Source: Paenibacillus auburnensis (lineage in GTDB: Bacteria > Bacillota > Bacilli > Paenibacillales > Paenibacillaceae). From it: DNA of 64,000 nucleotides. Within the stretch, counting starts at the first letter, position 1. Every line of letters begins with the position of its first letter. The notes beneath the pieces are model-generated. The model searched no databases and had not been told where the DNA came from. It saw nothing but the letters and a program-made list of their open reading frames with translations. A program made the translations under genes and the position numbers. This document shows, piece after piece, positions 41,391 through 51,047 of this stretch. The stretch covers positions 62,001 through 126,000 of the forward strand of contig NZ_CAKMMG010000001.1 of the NCBI RefSeq assembly GCF_927798115.1. The letters are read 5' to 3'.

Positions 41391-41399
41391 TGATATAAT
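41391..41399 (+). promoter_or_regulatory. Extended -10 of the cshA promoter
   Basis: TGA-TATAAT at 41391-41399 is a perfect extended -10. The -35 is poor. Transcription would begin near 41406, leaving a leader of about 228 bases. Confidence 0.6.
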
Positions 41400-41405
41400 G
41401 TATAG

Positions 41406-41633
41406 GATATTCTTGAGTAGAACGTTACAATGGTATTTTTGCATTGCTTCGGATGTGAAGCTACAATTGTTCAGGCCTTTAGAGACCTGATCTTAGGACA
41501 TCTTTTCGTCCCAATACGCGTAAACCATGCAGAAATTACGGCATGATTGGACAGCCTATAAATGTGTTTACCGCTACTTAAGAATACAGACAAGCATGTG
41601 GAATGTCCACTGTATAGAAGGAGCATGAATAAT
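41406..41633 (+). promoter_or_regulatory. Long structured leader of cshA
   Basis: The untranslated leader can fold into several local hairpins: AGGCCTTTAGAGACCT, GGAC-n-GTCC near 41496-41512, CATGC-n-GCATG near 41528-41545, and GTGGA-n-TCCAC near 41598-41610. Long leaders are common for cold-induced RNA helicases. No known riboswitch class was recognised. Confidence 0.45.
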
Positions 41634-43292
<1,659 letters not shown>

Positions 43293-43315
43293 GCAGCAGG
43301 CTTAAGTTATACAGA

Positions 43316-43356
43316 AGAAGACGAGAGACCGATTAGCGGCTCTCGTCTTCTTTTTT
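43316..43356 (+). terminator. Intrinsic terminator after cshA
   Basis: AGAAGACGAGAG pairs with CTCTCGTCTTCT, loop 12 bases, then TTTTTT. Confidence 0.95.
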
Positions 43357-43393
43357 GTGCGGATATGAAGAGAAGTGTTAGAAGCTCCGGTTG

Positions 43394-43492
43394 TTAGACC
43401 ACAAAAGTACGGGTGATGATTACGAGCAGAATGAACAAAACGAGAATAGTGCCAGTAGAAGTCCAGAGGCCGTAGCCAGCAGGTGTAGACAT
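43394..43492 (-). CDS. 32-residue membrane peptide, YjcZ/SscA-like
   Basis: A frame from ATG 43492 to TAA on the minus strand encodes a Gly/Tyr start (STPAGYGLWTSTG) and a single span (TILVLFILLVIITRTFVV). The Gly-Tyr-rich start plus a FILLVII span resembles the tiny YjcZ/SscA sporulation proteins. AAAGGAGG lies nine bases upstream, an excellent ribosome binding site. It sits alone between cshA and the yesL-like gene. The family call is tentative because the peptide is very short. Confidence 0.6.
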   Translation of the reverse strand: MSTPAGYGLWTSTGTILVLFILLVIITRTFVV

Positions 43493-43669
43493 GAGGTCAA
43501 CCTCCTTTAGAATGGGGTGGAATTATGGTTACGATCCTAATATATGGACGAATCGGAGGGGATGCTTAGACTCTAACCCAGATTCCTCGGATTGGGCGCT
43601 GGAAAAGTTCCGGGCAAAAAGGTATAGTTAAGATACGCAGTATGCGCGAGACAGACAGGAGGAAGGGAA

Positions 43670-44512
43670 TTGGAGTTTAAGGGAGCTATGGGCGGTTTAT
43701 ACCGCATCACGGAATGGATTTCACGGATCGCTTTCAGTAATATATTATGGGCGGTGTGTTCTGTTCCGTTTCTGTTTATGGCAGTTATGAAAATGATTAT
43801 GCTAGGTTCGGGTGCAGGTGGACCCAATGAACAGATTACACTGAACTGGACGCTGGGGATTCTGGCTCCGTTCACTGTGTTTCCTGCTACGGCAGCACTG
43901 TTCACAGTAGTACGCAAGTGGGTTATGGGGAATACGGATGTCAGCACGTTCCGCACTTTTTTCCAGGGGTACAAAGAGAATTATTTCAAGAGCATGCTTG
44001 GGGGACTCATCTATACCGTGCTGTTTGTTGTGATGTACGTCGATGTGACCGTATACATGACACAAATGGCCAACTTCAAGATCGTAGGGATCCTGATGCT
44101 GGTGCTGATGATTATTTTGTTCGTCTCCATGTTTAATTTCTTCTCCATCGTAGTTCATTATCAAATGACCTTCAAAGAAGTAGTGACTAACTCTGTACTG
44201 TTGACGATCGCCCGGCCGATCCGAGTATTCTCTACGCTAATCGGTGCAGCGGTGCTTGTTTATATAGGTCTGCGGTACCCGGTATTATACGCAATATGTA
44301 TTCCTACCTTAATCGCTATGTTCGCCTTCTTCAACTTCTACGCCACGTATAACAAACTGCAGCTGCAGGTGGAGAAGAAGAAGCAGGAGGAGCTGGAAGC
44401 TCAAGAGGCTGCGGAAAGAGAAGCAGCGGAACGGCTCATGAACGACGATGATGAAGATGACGATGAGGATTTGGACGATGTTAACGAAACGGATAAGCCT
44501 AAGCGGATTTAA
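43670..44512 (+). CDS. YesL-family (DUF624) membrane protein
   Basis: This 280-residue protein starts EFKGAMGGLYRITEWISRIAFSN (20-residue portion: GGLYRITEWISRIAF), the DUF624 signature, and has about five membrane spans. The C-terminus (about 235-280) is a highly charged coiled coil and acidic tail (DDDEDDDEDLDD) on the cytoplasmic side. YesL proteins are often encoded with ABC transporters and sensors for sugars, but here the gene is alone. The start is TTG 43670 after AGGAGGAAGGG. The function is unknown. Confidence 0.88.
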   Translation: MEFKGAMGGLYRITEWISRIAFSNILWAVCSVPFLFMAVMKMIMLGSGAGGPNEQITLNWTLGILAPFTVFPATAALFTVVRKWVMGNTDVSTFRTFFQGYKENYFKSMLGGLIYTVLFVVMYVDVTVYMTQMANFKIVGILMLVLMIILFVSMFNFFSIVVHYQMTFKEVVTNSVLLTIARPIRVFSTLIGAAVLVYIGLRYPVLYAICIPTLIAMFAFFNFYATYNKLQLQVEKKKQEELEAQEAAEREAAERLMNDDDEDDDEDLDDVNETDKPKRI

Positions 44513-44581
44513 CATGTTCTAAACAATCTTCGCCAAAAGAGACGAGAATATTATTCCAGTGTTAATTAAAGCGCATACAGG

Positions 44582-44610
44582 TTTACTTTTTCGTCAAAAC
44601 GCAATATAAT
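44582..44610 (+). promoter_or_regulatory. Promoter of the probable 6S RNA
   Basis: TTTACT (44582-44587) and TATAAT (44605-44610) are 17 bases apart. Confidence 0.75.
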
Positions 44611-44616
44611 AGTTAT

Positions 44617-44812
44617 AAATCCTGCGATGTTCGTTACGGTTGCTCGTTGTTTTGAACCAATGATAATGTCTTGGGAGACTTATTACGAAGCGCGGCTGAA
44701 CAGCCCTGTCTATACGACGTGGGGAATTCAAAAACGACTTCTGCGGTCACCCACCTGCTATAGCAGGTTCAGAAGACACTGTAGCCGGACGGCATAAGCG
44801 GGTTTTCTACTG
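44617..44812 (+). ncRNA. ssrS: Probable 6S RNA
   Basis: A 500-bp gap without a gene holds a transcript of about 195 bases between a sigma-A promoter and a strong terminator. Its 5' end (AATCCTGCGATGTTCGT) pairs with its 3' end (GGCATAAGCGGG), giving the long closing stem of 6S RNA. The 5' CCTGCGATGTTCGT and the internal CACCCACCTGC-n-GCAGGTTCAGAAGAC stem resemble Firmicute 6S RNA as remembered. 6S RNA binds the sigma-A holoenzyme by mimicking an open promoter. Covariance-model search was not possible. Confidence 0.72.
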
Positions 44813-44819
44813 ATTTTGA

Positions 44820-44866
44820 CAAGGTGCCCTGTATCCCGCTTATCCGCGGGGACGGGGTACCTTTTT
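44820..44866 (+). terminator. Strong terminator after the 6S RNA region
   Basis: AAGGTGCCC pairs with GGGGTACCTT, with an inner CCCGC/GCGGG, then TTTTT. Confidence 0.9.
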
Positions 44867-45014
44867 GTTTGTGGTTTTTTGCTTCTTTGAGAGGGTATGT
44901 GATACTGCTCTTACTACATAGAAGGTCAGGAAAGTGAGCTATGCTCTTTTGTTCCTGGGATAAGAATGTTACACTGATAATAATGAACTTGGGATTTGAA
45001 GAGGGGGAAAAATT

Positions 45015-45404
45015 TTGTCGCTCAAAAGAACCTTGGTCGGTTTATTCCGCAGTCATGACGGAACAAGCGACCGTGCAAAGGACCCGGCCTTAAAGACGCG
45101 TTATTACAATCTTTCTAGAGATAAGGCGTGGGATGAAGTATCGTCAACGCTGAAGAAGGTTCCTGGTTTCAAGGTGCTTCATGAAGTGCAATCTGTAGGG
45201 GAGATTACCCTGGAGAAAAGAACGGCATTCGGCCGTACGCTGGACATTACCGTATCCGTCCTGAGCACCTCGCCGGTGCGCTGTGGTGTAGATATGTACT
45301 CTGCCTCCAGAGGATCGCTTGGCGATCTGGGTGCCAATTACCGCGTCATTCAGCGTCTCTTCGAGTCGCTTGATAAGAAGCTGGGCAAATACAAGACCGA
45401 ATAA
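45015..45404 (+). CDS. DUF1499-like protein
   Basis: This 129-residue cytoplasmic protein has an AWDEVSSTLKKVPGF start of domain and the closing motif MYSASRGSLGDLGANYRVI, which parallels the RSxSRxGxxDLGxNxxR pattern of DUF1499. The N-terminal 25 residues are variable. No activity is known for the family. The start is TTG 45015 behind GAGGGGG. It follows the 6S RNA terminator and ends at a clear terminator, so it is a single-gene unit. Confidence 0.7.
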   Translation: MSLKRTLVGLFRSHDGTSDRAKDPALKTRYYNLSRDKAWDEVSSTLKKVPGFKVLHEVQSVGEITLEKRTAFGRTLDITVSVLSTSPVRCGVDMYSASRGSLGDLGANYRVIQRLFESLDKKLGKYKTE

Positions 45405-45498
45405 GCTCAACCGGTCTTCGTTGTTCAGAGATTGTATGCGGTTTCGGACAAATGCTGAGACTGTACAAAAAACAATATTAAATAAGGTTGCCTATAGC

Positions 45499-45536
45499 AA
45501 AAAGCGGGAGAAGGATGACCTTCTGCCGCTTTTTTT
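45499..45536 (+). terminator. Terminator after the DUF1499-like gene
   Basis: AAAAAGCGG-n-AGAAGG pairs with CCTTCT-n-CCGCTTTTT, followed by T residues. Confidence 0.9.
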
Positions 45537-45578
45537 ATAGATAACGTATGGTATGTGTCAAAATGAGCACTGAGGTGA

Positions 45579-46097
45579 TTACAGTAATTCCTTCACGGCA
45601 GCGATAGCAGCTTCATAATTAGGATGCTCGGCCATCTCACTCAGATACTCTACGTAAGCTAATTTGTCGTTTTTGTCGACGACGAAGATAGAGCGCATAT
45701 CCAGGCGGAATTCCTTGATCAGCACGCCATAAGCTTGTCCGAATGCCGTTTCTTTGTGATCCGAGAGGGTGATAACCCGGTCAATGCCGGCAGCGCCGCA
45801 CCAGCGGGCTTGGGCGAATGGCAGGTCCGTGCTGATGGTGAGGATGACCACATCGTCACCGAGCTCTGCGGCTTCGCTGTTGAAACGGCGGGTCTGGGCA
45901 TCACATACGCCTGTATCCAGGGAAGGCACAACACTGATCAGCTTAATTTTGCCGGCATAATCACTGAGGGAGCTATCCTCCAGCAGGTTCTTGCTTACCA
46001 CGAAATCCGGTGCGGCATCTCCGGCCTGAAGTTTAGGGCCCACGAGAGTGATCGGGTTGCCTTTAAATGTGGCTACGCCTGTTCTTTCTTGCGTCAT
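45579..46097 (-). CDS. tpx: Thiol peroxidase
   Basis: This 172-residue atypical two-cysteine peroxiredoxin reduces hydrogen and organic peroxides with thioredoxin. The peroxidatic cysteine is in PSLDTGVCDAQTRRFN (near residue 60) and the resolving cysteine in FAQARWCGAAG (near residue 94). The family ending LSDHKETAFGQAYG and the C-terminal YEAAIAAVK are intact. ATG at 46097 on the minus strand follows AAGGAGG. It is divergent from the rhomboid gene. Confidence 0.97.
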   Translation of the reverse strand: MTQERTGVATFKGNPITLVGPKLQAGDAAPDFVVSKNLLEDSSLSDYAGKIKLISVVPSLDTGVCDAQTRRFNSEAAELGDDVVILTISTDLPFAQARWCGAAGIDRVITLSDHKETAFGQAYGVLIKEFRLDMRSIFVVDKNDKLAYVEYLSEMAEHPNYEAAIAAVKELL

Positions 46098-46207
46098 GTC
46101 CTTGTTTCCTCCTTGAATTGCATTATTGGATTGTTACTGCCAGAATAAATTATAATCTTTTTAGAAGGTTAAAGTCCAACGGACAACATACATAAAGGAT
46201 GGGTGCG

Positions 46208-46834
46208 ATGATATTTATACGTTATGAGAATTGGAAAAGCTATCTGCGGTATTATCCAGTAACGGTTATTCTGCTGTTGGCGAATGTGCTGATGTTCATC
46301 ATTGTGTCACTGAACGGCGGTTCAACCAACCTCGATACACTTGTGAAGTTCGGAGCTGTTGTGGACAACGGTCCGGAGAAGGAAGAGCTATGGCGATATT
46401 TTGCTGCGACCTTTTTGCATAACGGGTTTGCCCACTTGTTCTTTAACAGCTTCTCTCTGCTGGTGTTTGCACCTCCGCTGGAGCGCCTGCTGGGCTGGTG
46501 GCGGTATACAATCCTCTATGTGATCGGCGGTTTTTTGGCTAATATTCTTTCGGTTGCTCTGGGCGGCACGCCTGAACCGTACACGGCCACAGTTTCTGTC
46601 GGGGCTTCGGGGGCGATTTATGCGATCTATGGTGCGTTTTTATATATTGCCGCGATTCAGCGAGGGATGATGGATGAAGGCTCGCGTAAAACGCTGTACG
46701 GGCTGTTAGTCGTGGGGATTATTATGTCTTTTGTTACGCCGAATATTAACTGGAAAGCCCATTTGGGCGGTTTGGTGGCCGGATTTTTCCTGTATGGTTT
46801 GATTATCCGTATTTTCAAAAGACGCAGAAGATAG
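46208..46834 (+). CDS. Rhomboid-family intramembrane serine protease
   Basis: This protein of about 208 residues has six predicted spans. The catalytic serine is in VSVGASGAIYAI (GASG, near residue 140) and the catalytic histidine in WKAHLGGLVAG near residue 185; the first-span motif (LWRYFAATFLHNGFAHLFFN) has the conserved W/R and HxxxN residues. Such proteases cut substrates within the membrane; the target is unknown. ATG 46208 was chosen because ATG 46199 overlaps its likely ribosome binding site AAAGGATGG. It lies 14 bp before the LysR gene, possibly an operon. Confidence 0.92.
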   Translation: MIFIRYENWKSYLRYYPVTVILLLANVLMFIIVSLNGGSTNLDTLVKFGAVVDNGPEKEELWRYFAATFLHNGFAHLFFNSFSLLVFAPPLERLLGWWRYTILYVIGGFLANILSVALGGTPEPYTATVSVGASGAIYAIYGAFLYIAAIQRGMMDEGSRKTLYGLLVVGIIMSFVTPNINWKAHLGGLVAGFFLYGLIIRIFKRRRR

Positions 46835-46848
46835 GAGAGGATGGGGAA

Positions 46849-47763
46849 GTGGAGCTAAGACAGCTGCAGTATTTTTTGAAGGTTGCCCAAAAAGAGCATG
46901 TCACCAGAGCGGCAGAAGAGCTGCATGTAGCCCAATCAGCGGTAAGCCGCCAGATTCATCAGCTGGAGCAGGAGCTTGGGGTGGACTTGTTTATGCAAAA
47001 GGGCCGGAATCTGCAGCTTACCCCCGTTGGGCAGCTTTTTTGTAAGCGGGTAGAGTCGCTGCTGAAGGATTTGGAGCGATCTGTGGCTGAGGTGCATGAA
47101 TTTTTAGACCCGGAGCTCGGTGAAATCCGCATCGGCTTTCCGCACAGCCTTGGCACTCATCTGATTCCTACTATTGTAGCGGAATTCCGGCGCCTGTATC
47201 CTAATGTCAGGTTCCGCTTCAAACAAGGGACTTACTCTTCTTTGATCAAAGATGTGATATCGGGCGAGGTAGATCTGGCGTTCATTTCCCCTTTTCCGGA
47301 AAATGATGGTCATGTCGCCGGAGATATCGTGATGACTGAGGAACTGTTCGCGATTCTGCCGCAGCATCATCCGCTTGCTGGAGAAGCGGTAATCCGTCTG
47401 GAACAGCTGCGTGATGATAAATTCGTATTGTTTAGCCAAGGGTATTCCTTAAGGCCAATCGTATGGCAGGCCTGTGTTCAGGCAGGGTTTAAACCGCAGA
47501 TTGCCTTTGAGGGCGGAGAGACGGACACGATCCGCGGGTTGGTGGCTGCGGGGATGGGGGTAAGCCTGCTTCCGGAAACGGCACTGTATCAGACGAACCC
47601 GATGCAGCCAGCCCAGGTTAGGGTGGTGGAGCCGACTATAACCCGCACCGTGGGTATCATTCACCGCAGTGAAGGGAAGCTGCCGCTGGTGGCCAGATCC
47701 TTCCTTACGTTCCTGCTCACTTATTTCAAAGACAAAAACAACAATACCCCGGTAGGCTCGTAG
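46849..47763 (+). CDS. LysR-family transcriptional regulator
   Basis: This 304-residue protein has the LysR HTH at residues 1-60 (LRQLQYFLKVAQKEHVTRAAEELHVAQSAVSRQ in two parts: QYFLKVAQKEHVTRAAEEL and HVAQSAVSRQIHQLEQ) and the C-terminal two-lobed inducer domain (EIRIGFPHSLGTHLIP onward). It resembles GltC/AlsR-type activators but the effector is unknown. The start is GTG 46849 with AGGAGAGGA upstream. It follows the rhomboid gene by 14 bp and ends at a terminator overlapping its last codons. The target may be the rhomboid gene or elsewhere. Confidence 0.93.
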   Translation: MELRQLQYFLKVAQKEHVTRAAEELHVAQSAVSRQIHQLEQELGVDLFMQKGRNLQLTPVGQLFCKRVESLLKDLERSVAEVHEFLDPELGEIRIGFPHSLGTHLIPTIVAEFRRLYPNVRFRFKQGTYSSLIKDVISGEVDLAFISPFPENDGHVAGDIVMTEELFAILPQHHPLAGEAVIRLEQLRDDKFVLFSQGYSLRPIVWQACVQAGFKPQIAFEGGETDTIRGLVAAGMGVSLLPETALYQTNPMQPAQVRVVEPTITRTVGIIHRSEGKLPLVARSFLTFLLTYFKDKNNNTPVGS

Positions 47764-47778
47764 CCTTCCGGGGTATTG
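47728..47778. terminator. Terminator between convergent genes
   Basis: CAATACCCCGG-n-AGGCT pairs with AGCCT-n-CCGGGGTATTG; on the minus strand it is followed by a T-rich tract, so it ends the YugP gene and possibly the LysR gene. Confidence 0.85.
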
Positions 47779-47812
47779 CTTGTTCAGTGATGCGCGAAAG
47801 CTGGAATTAAGC

Positions 47813-48487
47813 TTAGTTGCGGTTGCCAAGGAACATCATGATCAAGCGCAGAAGTTCAAGCAACGATACCAAAGCAGCAGCGACATAAGTCAAGGCGGCT
47901 GCATTCAGCACCTTAGCCACACCGCGTTCTTCTTCGTTACGGATGAAGCCTTGTTCGACCATGACCTGGCGGGCGCGGCTGCTGGCGTTAAATTCTACCG
48001 GAAGTGTTACCAGCTGGAATGCTACAGCGGCGGAGAAGAAGATAATCCCCAGACCGACCAGATTCATGGAGCTAAACAGAAAACCTGCCAGCAGCATGAA
48101 GGGAGCTACGCCGGAAGCAAAATTAACGACCGGGAACATCCGGTGGCGAAGTGCCAGCATCGGATAACGTTCTTTATGCTGGATGGCATGACCGATCTCG
48201 TGGCAGGCCACGGAGACGGCGGCGATAGAGCTCTCGTAATAGACTGGCTCGGACAGCCGGACAACCCGGTGGATCGGATCATAATGGTCGGACAATGTTC
48301 CTCGGACCGGTTCGATGGGAACGTCATGCAGACCGTTGGCATCGAGCATGCGCCGTGCTGCTTCGTATCCGGTTAAGCCGTTCATGTTGGCCACTTTAGC
48401 CCATTTATTAAAATTGCCCTTTACCCGGAACTGGGCCCACAACGAAAATAGAAATGCAATAATTACTAATAGATACATTAAAGCCAT
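47813..48487 (-). CDS. yugP: Zinc metallopeptidase, YugP-like (DUF2072)
   Basis: This 224-residue membrane protein has an N-terminal span (MYLLVIIAFLFSLWAQF), then the metal-binding VACHEIGHAIQH (HExxH, near residue 98) and two later spans (GVAPFMLLAGFLFSSMN; GLGIIFFSAAVAFQLV), and the conserved EFNASSRAR which carries the third ligand. Family role is not settled. ATG is at 48487 on the minus strand with AGGAGG-type ribosome binding site (GAGGAATG) upstream. It follows the MerR gene at 34 bp on the same strand. Confidence 0.92.
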   Translation of the reverse strand: MALMYLLVIIAFLFSLWAQFRVKGNFNKWAKVANMNGLTGYEAARRMLDANGLHDVPIEPVRGTLSDHYDPIHRVVRLSEPVYYESSIAAVSVACHEIGHAIQHKERYPMLALRHRMFPVVNFASGVAPFMLLAGFLFSSMNLVGLGIIFFSAAVAFQLVTLPVEFNASSRARQVMVEQGFIRNEEERGVAKVLNAAALTYVAAALVSLLELLRLIMMFLGNRN

Positions 48488-48521
48488 CTTTCATTCCTCC
48501 AAGTAATGTAAGTGAGTTGAA

Positions 48522-48953
48522 TTACATTGGCGGCCCCTGTGTCAGCAGAAGCCGGATCGCTTCCATGCAGGCAACACCTTGCGGAATCAGAGCGGCAAGT
48601 GCTCGTTTAGCTTGAACTGGCTTTAAACCGCTGATCATCGGTTCCAGTGCTTTCACTTCACGTTCCAAACGCTGCATCTGAAGCTCCAGCAGGACAAGTT
48701 TGTCCGAAACATCAGTTTCAGGAGTAGCTGAATTCCATTTGCTCATCATGGATTTAATTTCTTCCAATGTATATTTCTCTTGCTTAAGTTGATTAATACG
48801 TTCCAAGGCAATTAAAGTTTCATGGCTGTACAGCCTGTAATTCTTCATGCTTCTTGATTCCGGAGCGATTAGCCCCAGTTTTGTATAGTAATCGATGGTT
48901 CGTTCACTAATATTGGCAGCCTTGGCAAGTTCTCCAATCCGGTACAGGATCAT
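48522..48953 (-). CDS. MerR-family regulator
   Basis: This 143-residue protein has an N-terminal winged HTH of the MerR type (YRIGELAKAANISERTIDYYTK, in two parts: IGELAKAANISERT and DYYTKLGLI), RLYSHETLIALERI and a coiled coil (residues 75-110). It has no cysteine cluster for metal, so it likely binds a small ligand or another signal. The next gene on the same strand is yugP. The upstream 630-bp region before amtB is empty on this side. The target is unknown, possibly yugP. Confidence 0.88.
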   Translation of the reverse strand: MILYRIGELAKAANISERTIDYYTKLGLIAPESRSMKNYRLYSHETLIALERINQLKQEKYTLEEIKSMMSKWNSATPETDVSDKLVLLELQMQRLEREVKALEPMISGLKPVQAKRALAALIPQGVACMEAIRLLLTQGPPM

Positions 48954-49535
48954 ATCCCCATGCTATTTCACCTTCCTTGCGAATTCATTCAGCTCGAATG
49001 ACAGCAGTTTTTTAACTAAATGCTTCTATATCAAATGATACCAAATGACGAACCGTACAGTCAAACGTCATACTTACTTTATGTATATGCAAGGCGGGCT
49101 GCATAGATTCTGCAAATAGCATGGCGATACCATTTCTTTCAGGATGCCGATGAACCCCCGTGCGAGGTTTAGGGAAAAAGGGGGCTATAGGGCGCGCTTG
49201 AGATTAATCTAACATTTGATGTGATATTTATAGATGGCAATCATTTTTTGGCGGACTTGTCATTATAAAAAATGGTAGCTGTTGTTAATTCGCATTTGTT
49301 TTTCACTTTATTAGAAAGAAAGGAGTAGATTATTTAACATAGAGGAGCATGTTTAAGCCCAAGAGCTAATAAAAATACATTAAAGAAGATGAAGTGACTG
49401 TATCCGTTTGCAGGGGAAATAATCTGTGGATTAGGCGAAAATCCTTTACCCATCAGTAATAATGTATAAATAAGGTCAAAAAGTGTAGAATTCATCTTCG
49501 TTCTAAATAAATTAAATGCAATCAAAAAAATAGTC
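48954..49535. other. 580-bp AT-rich region with no convincing gene
   Basis: Between the divergent MerR and amtB genes no frame with good codon use and a ribosome binding site was found. A 63-codon frame on the minus strand (49334-49525) is hydrophobic and AT-rich but has no clear start signal and looks like a chance frame. An AAAGGAG at 49317-49324 is followed by no good start. The stretch may carry regulatory sites; the only ones recognised are the amtB promoter and GlnR boxes that follow. Confidence 0.6.
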
Positions 49536-49565
49536 TTGTCAATTTACCTGACTTCTGATTATAAT
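49536..49565 (+). promoter_or_regulatory. Promoter of the amtB operon
   Basis: TTGTCA (49536-49541) and TATAAT (49560-49565) with an 18-base spacer; transcription would start near 49572. Confidence 0.75.
49537..49553. promoter_or_regulatory. Near-consensus GlnR/TnrA box overlapping the promoter spacer
   Basis: TGTCA-ATTTACC-TGACT matches TGTnA-n7-TnACA at all but the last base. It overlaps the -35 element. Confidence 0.5.
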
Positions 49566-49586
49566 GACATTAAGAGTTTCACGCTT

Positions 49587-49603
49587 TGTTAGAAAATATA
49601 ACA
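49587..49603. promoter_or_regulatory. Consensus GlnR/TnrA box downstream of the amtB start site
   Basis: TGTTA-GAAAATA-TAACA is a perfect match to the TGTnA-n7-TnACA consensus. Its position about 15-31 bases past the predicted transcript start suits repression by GlnR when nitrogen is plentiful. It is 50 bp centre to centre from the upstream box. Confidence 0.85.
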
Positions 49604-49621
49604 TTGGGGAGTGGGGTTAAG

Positions 49622-51016
49622 ATGAAGAAAAAGATGTTGATGATGTTTCTGGCCATGGTTACGCTGATGATCTACCCTGTCAGTGCCTTTGCTGCTGATG
49701 GACCGGCAACACCGGATTTACAGATCGGTCTGGATACGGCGTTTACGTTTCTGGCATTTATCTTAGTATTCTTTATGCAAGCTGGGTTTGCAATGCTTGA
49801 AGCCGGTTCGGTCCGGATGAAGAACGCAGGTCACGTTGCCGGTAAAACGGTACTGACACTGGCTATTGCGTGTTTGTGCTTCTGGGCACTCGGGTTCGGT
49901 CTAGGCTTTGGTAACGGCAACAGCTTCTTCGGAACTACAGGCTTCTGGTACGCTGGGGATCCACAAGCTGCATCCTTCGATAATGCCCTAGGATTCTCCG
50001 ATGTCACCCTTAACGTTAAATTCCTGTTCCAAATGGCTTTTGCAGCAGTTTCCCTGGCTATCGTATCCGGTGGTATGGCTGAACGTGCTAAGCTGAGCGT
50101 ATACATTATCTTCGGTATTCTGTTCTCTGTAGTCATCTATCCTGTCGTAGCTCACTGGGTATGGGGCGGCGGCTGGTTGGCTGAACTGAGCATGCAGGAT
50201 TATGCAGGTTCCACAGTAGTCCATCTTACAGGCGCAACGGCAGCGGTAGTTGCTACAATCTTGCTTAAACCTCGTCTAGGCAAGTTCAACAAAGAAGGTA
50301 AACCGGTTATTATTCCAGGCCACAACCAAGTGTTCACCGTACTCGGTGTAATCATCCTCTGGTTCGGCTGGTTCGGCTTCAACCCAGGTAGTGCTTTGTC
50401 TCCAATGGGCGGGTTCTTCGGACACGTAGCCCTGACAACTAACATTGCCGCGGCTGCTGGGGGTCTGGCTGCATTGATTGCTTCCTGGCTGTACTTTGGT
50501 AAGTCTGACATTCCGGCTATGCTGAATGGCGTACTGGCAGCGCTTGTTGCTATCACAGGTGCCTGCGCATATGTACAGCCTTGGGCAGCTATCATCATCG
50601 GTCTGGTTGCAGGAGCATTCACATTCATGACTTCGCAATGGCTGGAACGTGCTGGTCTTGATGATCCAATTTATGCATTCTCTGTACACGGTATTGCCGG
50701 GATGTGGGGCGCATTGTCCACGGGTCTCTTCGCAGATCCGGATCTGATTGAAAAAGGTGCACTTGTAGGTAAAGCTGGTCTGTTCTACGATGGCGGATTC
50801 CACCAGCTCGGCGTTCAGGCGCTTGGTGTAGCCGGCACCTTCGTATTCGTGGCCGTGATGTCCTTCATCATTCTGTATGTAATCAAGCTGGCTATTGGCC
50901 TGCGTGTTACAGAAGAGGAAGAATTGATGGGTCTGGATATCAGTGAGCATGGTACTTACGGTTATCCTGAGCAAATGAAACTGATTGCAGAATCGGAATC
51001 CAAAACCCGGAAATAA
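49622..51016 (+). CDS. amtB: Ammonium transporter AmtB
   Basis: This 464-residue protein has an N-terminal signal sequence (MKKKMLMMFLAMVTLMIYPV) and 11 spans. The conserved AFVFFM-type NH4+ pore elements include the twin histidines in STVVHLTGATAAV (near 190) and FSVHGIAGMWG (near 350), and GGMAERAKL and FNPGSALSP. It imports ammonium or ammonia. ATG 49622 was chosen over an upstream in-frame start because it gives the mature family N-terminus and has GGGGAGTGGGG upstream. GlnR boxes indicate nitrogen control. The usual partner glnK is not next to it. Confidence 0.96.
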   Translation: MKKKMLMMFLAMVTLMIYPVSAFAADGPATPDLQIGLDTAFTFLAFILVFFMQAGFAMLEAGSVRMKNAGHVAGKTVLTLAIACLCFWALGFGLGFGNGNSFFGTTGFWYAGDPQAASFDNALGFSDVTLNVKFLFQMAFAAVSLAIVSGGMAERAKLSVYIIFGILFSVVIYPVVAHWVWGGGWLAELSMQDYAGSTVVHLTGATAAVVATILLKPRLGKFNKEGKPVIIPGHNQVFTVLGVIILWFGWFGFNPGSALSPMGGFFGHVALTTNIAAAAGGLAALIASWLYFGKSDIPAMLNGVLAALVAITGACAYVQPWAAIIIGLVAGAFTFMTSQWLERAGLDDPIYAFSVHGIAGMWGALSTGLFADPDLIEKGALVGKAGLFYDGGFHQLGVQALGVAGTFVFVAVMSFIILYVIKLAIGLRVTEEEELMGLDISEHGTYGYPEQMKLIAESESKTRK

Positions 51017-51047
51017 CTGATAACATTACTGACGGGGGGCGGACCGA

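Noticed and set aside
46149..46163. TTATAATCTTTTTAG between tpx and the rhomboid gene as a PerR box
   Set aside because: It matches only part of the second half-site and coincides with the likely -10 of tpx.
49334..49525. Minus-strand 63-codon hydrophobic frame in the amtB upstream region
   Set aside because: AT-rich sequence gives hydrophobic codons by chance; no ribosome binding site at its start and no family was recognised.
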